Assembly (NCBI GenBank): GCA_964017195.1
Contig: OZ024898.1
Coordinates: forward strand, 14,362,057-14,426,056
DNA: 64,000 nucleotides
Direction: 5' to 3'
Source of the DNA: Siderastrea radians
Taxonomy: Eukaryota > Cnidaria > Anthozoa > Scleractinia > Rhizangiidae
Of the stretch, positions 57,531 to 64,000 are shown in pieces. Position 1 is the stretch's first letter; every line of letters starts with the position of its first letter. The notes under the pieces are model-generated. The model worked only from the letters and a program-made list of their open reading frames with translations, was not told the DNA's origin and searched no databases. The position numbers and the translations under genes are program-made.

Positions 57531-57654
57531 CTGAAAAGAAAACGACAGGAAAATGTTTAGCAACAATATTACGTTTGATCGACTGGGTGAGTGTAGTTCC
57601 GAAAAGGATTGTTGTACGCGTACGCCAAACGGACTCGCAAAAAGCCATTTTAGT

Positions 57655-60310
57655 GAGTGTGTGGATCAAAATGATGAGGAAGGAGGACGAAGTTGGTAAG
57701 CATGGGACGAGGTAGGTGATATGATACGATGAGGGTGAGGCTGACGATGAGGAGGACGAAGATAGGGTGACAGTGAGGATGAATATGACGAGGAAGAGGA
57801 AGACGAGGAAGATAAGGAGAACAAAGATGATAAGTATAGAATGAGGATGAGGATGGAATTGACGAGGAGGACGAAGTAGAGAATGATCAGAACGAGAATA
57901 AAGATTACGAGGATCGTATAAAATGGAAATAAAGGGGAGCATGAAGAATATAAGGATGGGATAACGGTAAGGCTAAGGATAACGGTGATTAAGATAACAT
58001 GAAGGATGGGATGAGCATGGGAAGGAGGTCGGTGATGACAGGAATGGATCGAGGTGGATGGGAATCAGGATCGGATGAGGAGAAGGACGACGTTGATGAG
58101 GGTGGTTTGATGATGAGGATGATGAAGAGTATGATAATTGAGGGTGAGGATGAGTAGGAAGAACAAGAAGATAATAAGGATTGCTTGAGAATGACAAAGG
58201 GGACGGAGATGATAAGGATGCTTGAATTTTCCTTTTAGAACAATTTTCCGGGGGGGGTGGTACTCCGGATTTCAAGTTACGGGGATGATCGAAGGATTTT
58301 TTGGGGTTTGAAATTTTCGATTCCGGGATTTGTTTGGGTAGGAAAATTTGGCAAGTATTTTTTTGGGGGGTGGCTTGATTGAAGTAGGGATTTTTGGGGG
58401 GTATTCATATTTTTTCGTATTATATCATTTAATCCTTTTTGGAAATTTTTAGGGCTCGAAAATTCGGCATGAGATTCTTTTGTTGGGGGGGGGGGGGGTA
58501 ATTTTTGGTCCAGGGATTTTTTGGGTTTTGTTGGAAGCTGTAGGGAGTTTTTGGGTTTTAATTTTTGCCCCCATTCGATCATCCCCATCATTTGAAACTA
58601 GGAGTATCCCACTGGGAACAACCTACTGCAGCGGTGACAAGTCGCTGATATTGCTGTTGACAGATTCTATTGGAGGGAGGAAGACGACTTCTCAAGTAAA
58701 TGTATCAGGCGCTCTTTTTCCCCTAGCAGCCTCAGAAAGAATTAGAAAACATCTGATTGCACGTTAAAAGATATGACGGAGATGACGACTAGGATGAGGT
58801 TGTCATAAGGGAAAAGATGAGGACAAGCAGGACGATGATGATTAAGTCTGGATGAGGGTGAGAATAAGGGAAATTAGGAGGACCAAGATGATACCGATGT
58901 GATGGTTGTCAGGATGACACAGAGGAAGGTGATGAGAATGAGATGAGGGTGAATATGAGGATGATAAGTTATGAGGATAAAGATGATAAAGAAGGGATGG
59001 GGACGACGGTGAGGATAGGATGAACATAAGGATGACGAGGAAAGCGAAGACGATAAGGATACGATGAGGGCGAAGGGAAGGACGAGGATGATACCAATAC
59101 AACACACTTAGATAGAAAATGGGTGTGAAGATGACAAGGAAGACGATTGATGAGGGTGCGGGTGAAGATATAGAGTTATGAAGATGAGGATGACAACAAG
59201 GAGGAGGAGGAGGAGGACTGAAGCGATAACGATAGGACGAGCACGGGGATGACGAGAAAAATGAAGAAGATAAAGAGTGGATGAGGGGAAGGATATGGAT
59301 GGTGATCACTGTGATAAAGATGGGACTACCTTGATAAGGATTTGGTGACACCATTGTTAGAATGAGGATGGCGACAAGGGTGAAAGAGGAAAGATTGGGA
59401 TGAGGATGATGATGTTAAAGAGGACGACGTTGATAGGGGCGGGACGAGGATAAGGATGGGAAGACGGTGAGGATGAGGTGCTCGAAGATGAAAGGGATTG
59501 GAAGAGAGGAGAAGGACCAAGGTGAGAATAGGGACGACTAGGAGGTGGACGATTATAGAGACGAACAAAGGACAAGAATGAGAGAAGAACGAAAATGATT
59601 TCAATTGCATGAGGGTGAGGAGGACGATGAAGATAATAAGGATAAGGAGGACCAAGATAATAAGAATGGTAACGATAAAGAAGGCGACGTTGATAATGAT
59701 GGAATGAGGGAACAAGATAACGATGGCTTTGACAATTGGGACTAAAATAACAAGGATGGGAAGGAGTTAAGGATAACAATTAGGATGAGGATGTTATGGA
59801 TGGGAAAAGGATGATGAGTATAACATAGGAGGGGATAGCTAGACAAGGAGATTGAGGATGATAGGGATGGGATGCGAATCAATGAGGAAGATAAAAGGAT
59901 GAAGATGATGAGAAAGGGATTAGCATGAGAATTATCATGAGGAGGACAAAACTAGGGAGGATGAGGAGGAGAACGAGGATGTGATTAGGATGACGACGAA
60001 GAGGGCAAGGAACAGGAATGGCACTTTGATGAGGGATTGGGATTAGGATAAGACGGATAAAGATGTTAGATGAAGGATGGGGTGAGGATGAGAAGGACGA
60101 GGTAGAAGATGATAAGTATTGGATGAGGAAGATGTGGAGAATGAAGACGTGATGAAAGTTAGGAGGACGACGAGAACAGCGAAGACGAAGATGATAAAGA
60201 TTGGATGAGAACAAGGAGGACAAAATGATAAGGATGGAATGAGGATCAAAAGGATGAGGAGGACGAAGATGATAAGGATAGGATGAAAACGAAAACGTTG
60301 ACGAAGAAAC
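57655..60310. repeat. Purine-rich GA/GAT satellite (about 2 kb) in a receptor intron
   Basis: The plus strand is a degenerate array of 'gatgaggatgacgaggac' and 'gataaggatgg' words from about 57655 to 58215 and again from 58775 to 60310. The array shows extreme purine asymmetry, about 18-40-base loose periodicity and no open coding sense. The minus-strand ORFs rich in Ser, Pro, His and Ile are by-products. The interruption at 58216-58774 contains a G-rich 'ttttttggggttt' repeat and a short unassigned piece. Such tracts can form triplex DNA. Confidence 0.85.
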
Positions 60311-60388
60311 CAAGGTCACAGACCTAAGAATTATGCAATAGATTTAGCGGAATCATGTACGAATAGAATATTTGTTAGTGGCCCCCAC

Positions 60389-60667
60389 CTTTGGATCATC
60401 AATTCCAGTAATAAGAAGGCCGACATTTTCTTGCAGTAAGAATGCCATCAGGTTTGCACAGTAATTGTTTATAACGATGACAGCAAGTAACGAGTAAATA
60501 TAAGACACCAGCCTTGAGCTGATGCTTAGTGGAGTCCTTTCAGCTCCAATGTCTTTTCCAAATGCCGCACCACCAACATAACTGGTGGAGTCTGTAAAGA
60601 TAAGCCATGATACTTCTGTGACCTTAGCCAATTGCCGTTCGTAATCAAAATCGATTTTCTGAGTTAT
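60389..60667 (-). pseudogene. Receptor exon: pore loop and M3
   Basis: The acceptor TGATTTCAG|ATA opens ITQKIDFDYERQLAK, then the pore region (SWLIFTDSTSYVGGAAFGKD) and M3 with NNYCANLMAFLLQE, the variant here of the SYTANLAAF gating motif. The donor CCAAAG|GTGGGG is phase 0. The exon begins in phase 0, whereas the M1 exon ends in phase 1, so a small exon is missing or a frame lesion exists. Confidence 0.82.
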
Positions 60668-61033
60668 CTGAAATCAAAACTGTAAACAACACAGCACAGC
60701 CAAAAACAAGCACTTGTTGCCTGTAATAACAAGAAGGACATGAAGAAAAGTAGTGTTGCAGTCGGGTTTCGTAACCTATCTTCGGCCCAAGACAAGCTAG
60801 TCTCCCTCAAAAGAAATGCAAAAATTGGTTACGATAGTAGTCAACCACTAACAAACCCAACGTCGTAGTCGCGGATTCCTATATGAGAGGAAAAGCTGAA
60901 ACTCAATTAAATACGGAACCAGATTGAAAACAACCTTGTTTGCTATGTATTTTTTTTCTTGATTTGGTGCACGTGGTAATAATGATGAATTGCCATAAAA
61001 AAGAGCATTATGGGCAGTCTATTCAAGTCTTAC

Positions 61034-61201
61034 CTAGCAATGTGAACCCTTCCTTGCCGCTATTCCCTGGCGTGCGATAGTGCCCCTGAGGACTTTTGCG
61101 GTCCAGCCGCCAAATTATAATGAAAACAGCACAGGACGTTCCTATCATACTTAGCCATAAACTCTCGCTAAAAGGATGGAGCCAGGAATCTCGAGATAAA
61201 A
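61034..61201 (-). pseudogene. Receptor exon: M1 and M1-pore linker
   Basis: The acceptor GTCTTTCAG|TT joins S1 in phase 1. LSRDSWLHPFSESLWLSMIG leads into the M1 span (TSCAVFIIIW) and a basic linker (RLDRKSPQGHYRTPGNSGKE). The donor CTAG|GTAAGA is phase 1. It was identified from splice-phase search downstream of S1. Confidence 0.78.
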
Positions 61202-61494
61202 CTGAAAGACATATTCAGTGAAAGATGCACAAGAGTTGAAAAAAAAAACGTGAAAAATGAAAAGAAAATGACACGTCTTTGGTTAGCTTTCGTGGCCCAA
61301 GAGCTTTCGGTAAAGTGCAACCCTTGTCCGTTTTTCTTGTGGTGTTTTGTTTTTTTCTCTCACAATGCCTACCTTTCCCCACATAAGTTAAAGTTTGTCA
61401 GCTCTTATTTCTGAAGTATGAAGCCGTTAAGGGTATTACTACTTCTAAAACGACATTCGACATCGAAAGTTACCTCCAGCATTGTTTAAGGCTT

Positions 61495-62040
61495 CATTTA
61501 TAGTGGAGCTTCCTGTGGAGCACCATTAGTAAGCAAATATGGTAACCTATCGATGCGAAAAAGGTTGGTTCTGACGTCAGCATACGCTCGCCTGTCCGTC
61601 CATTTGTCTGGGGAGGGGGAGGGGAGTCCCAAGGCAACCCGGGGGGGGGAGAATGCCTTCTTTTCTTGGCAGGAACTCCCGCGCTGCTTTTGGGAAACCA
61701 GCTTTTGTCTTGAGGGAAATTGCATGAATATCATCGCTTTTGAAAAGAGGCTTCTTTAAAAGCTTAACCTTATTTAGCAAAACGATTGTTAAATGGAAAG
61801 GAAAAGTTCAAAACAACACCAAGTTGTCTCTTTTGGTGGCAGGCGAAACGCCCAAGTTGCGAAATGTGCCTCCGAGGACTTCATCTTTGTTGTGTTCTGC
61901 TGCGAACTTGGCCGGCACATCGTGTGTGTTCGCGGTTATTTGGCAGCGGTCTCGATGCAGGTTATCCATCGACGTTGCAAGTCGAATGAATGATACTTTC
62001 AAAGGCATTAAAGTGCATTCTAGATGACATCTTCCAATTG
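61495..62040 (+). mobile_element. Interspersed repeat family A, copy 3
   Basis: It starts GGAGCTTCCTGTGGAGCACC and follows the same landmark order as copies 1 and 2: 'taagcaaatatggtaaccta', 'gacgtcagc', 'ctgtccgtcc', 'cttttcttggcagg', then 'gttctgctgcgaact', 'ccggcacatcg' and 'ttggcagcggtc'. It stops before the tRNA-like end. It lies in the receptor intron between S1 and M1. Confidence 0.75.
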
Positions 62041-62361
62041 ATAGCTCAGCTAGGGTCGCATAACAGGAAAAACAGAAGTTTGCACAAAATACGTACCATG
62101 CCAAATTACATCGGAAGCTAATCAGTTTAAATAATTCTCTTCACGCCTTAACAACTAGGTATGTATATCAGTTTTTTTCCTGTTAGTTAGTCCTTTCTTG
62201 TATTCCTTCAAATTTTTTGACGTCAGTGAGACCTGATGTTAACTTTCCACAGATTTTTTAAAATAAGGCTATACACAAAATTAGTAGCTCCTAAGTCTTT
62301 CTTCGTGGTTTTGTGTCAAGACAACCGATGATCACATTTAGAACTTAAAGGATTCACGTAC

Positions 62362-63005
62362 CTTTGCGCATGTCAGCCTTATTCACCAAGATGCCGAGCT
62401 CCAGGAGAAGAGTTGGATGCGCAAAACTGATCACTGCTGCTCTTCTCATGTTCAGTCCCATTTCCAATGAAAGCTCTGCCCTGCCTTCAACCAATTCCTG
62501 GACTATACCATTCCACTTACCAGTGCTATCATTAAAGATTCCATATTGGCCATCGGGATTAAGGTAAATGCGGGCTTCAAAATTTAAATCTTTCTGGAGA
62601 AATTCGAGAAAATCCAGCGAAGCGCCAACACAACAAAACATCTTCTCTACCAAAGCGCCTGAAGAGTTTACACCTTCGGTCGGATAGCAAGGAACAAGAC
62701 GGCCCACACATTCCTCTTCGCCAGTAGGATTGATTTTGTAAACAAATGGGGGATATTCGTTCACTGCAACATGGACGATAGGCCGTGGAAGTTCTAGAAC
62801 TGGTGTTATAGATTTTCCATTGGGAGAGGTGTGAGTTTCCATGGCAAGGCCAGTGGATGCGCCCATTCCCACAGGAAACCAGTTTTTTTCCCCGATAACA
62901 TCTTTGTTAAGATTCCAAATTGTAAAAGTGGAATACTTTTCAGATACATTTTGTCGTTGAGCAAAGAGTGTGGTTTTCTCGGACAGTGATTTTTGTGCCA
63001 TGTGC
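62362..63005 (-). pseudogene. Receptor exon: end of ATD and ligand-binding S1
   Basis: The acceptor CTATAG|G continues phase 2 from the upstream exon. It encodes the linker (NVSEKYSTFTIWNLNK) and S1: RPIVHVAVNEYPPFVYKINP, two NMDA-type cysteines in KMFCCVGASLDFLEFL, and NSTGKWNG-like NDSTGKWNGIVQELVEGRAE. GLNMRRAAVISFAHP follows and keeps the arginine that binds the ligand alpha-carboxylate in this family. The donor AAAG|GTACGT is phase 1. This exon itself has no lesion. Confidence 0.85.
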
Positions 63006-63386
63006 CTATAGCGGTAAAAAAAAAATGGAATTAACGGAAGTTAGTGAACATCACACTTTTGAGAAGGAGAAAAAGCAAAGAAAATCAGGGTTTTCCAGAA
63101 ACTGAAAGAAAGTCAGTCAAGGATATCTACTGATCATCCATCGGACTAAATAAGCGAGGTTAAGACCGTGTACACTATAAAAAGATAATTCAACTAGTAT
63201 TAGCAACTCTCCTGTAAGGTAGTGAATTGTAAGGCGAAGCCAATCACCTTGGATAACGAAAGTTGGTCAATAAAAGTGAAATATTTGAAAAGAATGGACA
63301 TTTTGTACCCAAAAAATATTAAAAAAGGTATAGGTAAAGCTCGGACCTAATTATTACTTAAAGAACTATTTTTTTGTGTAATGTAC

Positions 63387-63947
63387 CTTTTGGCAGTCTG
63401 CCGGAAATTTCTGGAGTCAATTATTTGTCCACAACTATTTACATCTGTTTTATCGCAAGAATCTCGAACGCTTTCTTCAAAGGACAACTGAAACAAAAGC
63501 ATGGTGTCTTGAAGGGTGTTGCCTTAGATGCTGTGGTCATGACATTGCTCTGGTGTTTTGAGGCTTATCTTTAACAATCCTTCAGGGAGATTTTGAGAGT
63601 TTGTAGTAAAGTGAGTGGTGATATCCGTTACAATCCAAACAGTCTTATGTCTGCTCACACCTAGCTTTTGAATCACCTCAAAGAATTGAGCTTCGTAGCC
63701 AAGTCGACTATGCATAACAATAACGTCACTTCCATGTCTGATTACATCCTTTAGTTCTGTTTCTGTCGTATTTCCAATCGCTTCATCCATTAACCAGACT
63801 GTTTTAAGGATCTCCTATTTCTCTTGGAACGCAAACCTTATCATCTCGTCAGCAAATGTCTTTCCTTCGTGGCAGATAGTATGAAGCAAACAGTTCGCCA
63901 TCGATGTTTCGTGATAATTGTCCAAGCTGAAGTTGCATAGTAGTAAA
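63387..63947 (-). pseudogene. Receptor exon: amino-terminal (LIVBP-like) domain piece with two stops
   Basis: The acceptor TTCCTTCAG|T (63949-63948) opens LLLCNFSLDNYHETSMANCL and EGKTFADEMIRFAFQEK, then a TAG at 63817-63815. The frame continues EILKTVWLMDEAIGNTTETE, VIVMHSRLGYEAQFFEVIQK and VWIVTDITTHF, then a TAA at 63526-63524. It resumes GNTLQDTMLLFQLSFEESV to a phase-2 donor AAAG|GTACAT. Coding character on both sides of each stop supports a broken exon rather than intron. Confidence 0.72.
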
Positions 63948-64000
63948 CTGAAGGAAACGTTACCCTTGTAAATTCACCCGTAGTTTCCTTAAAGTGAAAG

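Larger units (their letters stand above)
56555..64000 (-). pseudogene. NMDA-like ionotropic glutamate receptor gene, inactivated (5' part outside the window)
   Basis: Exons seen are 63947-63387, 63005-62362, 61201-61034, 60667-60389, 57530-57364 and 57119-56555, covering the end of the amino-terminal LIVBP-like domain, ligand-binding S1, M1, pore and M3, S2 and M4. Family function would be a glutamate- or glycine-gated cation channel. Splice phases agree except between the M1 and pore exons. In-frame stops occur at 63817-63815 (TAG), 63526-63524 (TAA) and 56929-56927 (TGA), the last separating S2 from M4. Around each stop the frame continues as good receptor sequence. I conclude a recent pseudogene, with assembly error or stop polymorphism as alternatives. 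Confidence 0.8.

Noticed and set aside
57655..60310. CRISPR-like array
   Set aside because: Repeats are degenerate, contiguous and without unique spacers; the genome is eukaryotic.
57520..60319. Several minus-strand ORFs of 90-170 codons rich in Ser, Pro, His and Ile
   Set aside because: They are translations of the purine-rich satellite; overlapping frames give equally long products and no domain is present.

Overview
This is eukaryotic genomic DNA, very probably from an anthozoan cnidarian, most likely a reef-building coral. The basis is intron-rich genes, a collagen/immunoglobulin/fibrinogen-like membrane protein of the kind described in anthozoans, an NMDA-like glutamate receptor gene, and dense foldback elements and LINEs. 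No bacterial gene organisation is present. Species cannot be fixed from the sequence alone.

Host genes. (1) Minus strand, 38177-12561: a five-exon gene for a predicted 669-residue type II membrane protein. Domain order is short cytoplasmic tail, membrane span, coiled-coil stalk, 35 uninterrupted Gly-X-Y triplets, two Ig domains and a fibrinogen-like head. All splice sites and phases agree and no lesion was found; it resembles the cnidarian ficolin-like (CniFL) group of candidate pattern-recognition receptors. (2) Plus strand, from 40512: the first exons of an unidentified charged protein. (3) Minus strand, from beyond 64000 to 56555: an NMDA-like ionotropic glutamate receptor gene that looks dead, with three in-frame stops and one exon-phase mismatch.

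Mobile DNA fills the rest. Intron 4 of the ficolin-like gene (20362-13200) holds a three-layer nest: a Tx1/L1-type LINE, split by a TTAA-flanked element, itself split by a Mutator-like element with a 9-bp target duplication. Intron 2 (35014-21504) holds a 7.1-kb terminal-inverted-repeat transposon with a large spliced gene carrying an XPG/FEN1-like nuclease core and a C-terminal CXC cysteine cluster (Academ-like), plus a hAT remnant and several MITEs. From 42.9 to 55.2 kb lie two adjacent TTAA-flanked long-inverted-repeat structures: a 7.6-kb element with divergent ORFs, and a 4.4-kb near-complete palindrome. An intron of the receptor gene contains about 2 kb of purine-rich GA/GAT satellite.

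Layout: 1-5.7 kb, mostly unassigned plus CR1/L2-like LINE debris; 5.8-8.5 kb, a duplicated copy of the 3' flank of the ficolin-like gene ending in a relic of its last exon; 10-12 kb, MITEs and an interspersed repeat; 12.5-38.2 kb, the ficolin-like gene and its intronic transposons; 39.7-42.7 kb, a TTA MITE and the unknown gene; 42.9-55.2 kb, inverted-repeat elements; 55.7-64 kb, a piggyBac-like MITE and the receptor pseudogene. No rRNA gene, intact tRNA gene or CRISPR array was seen.
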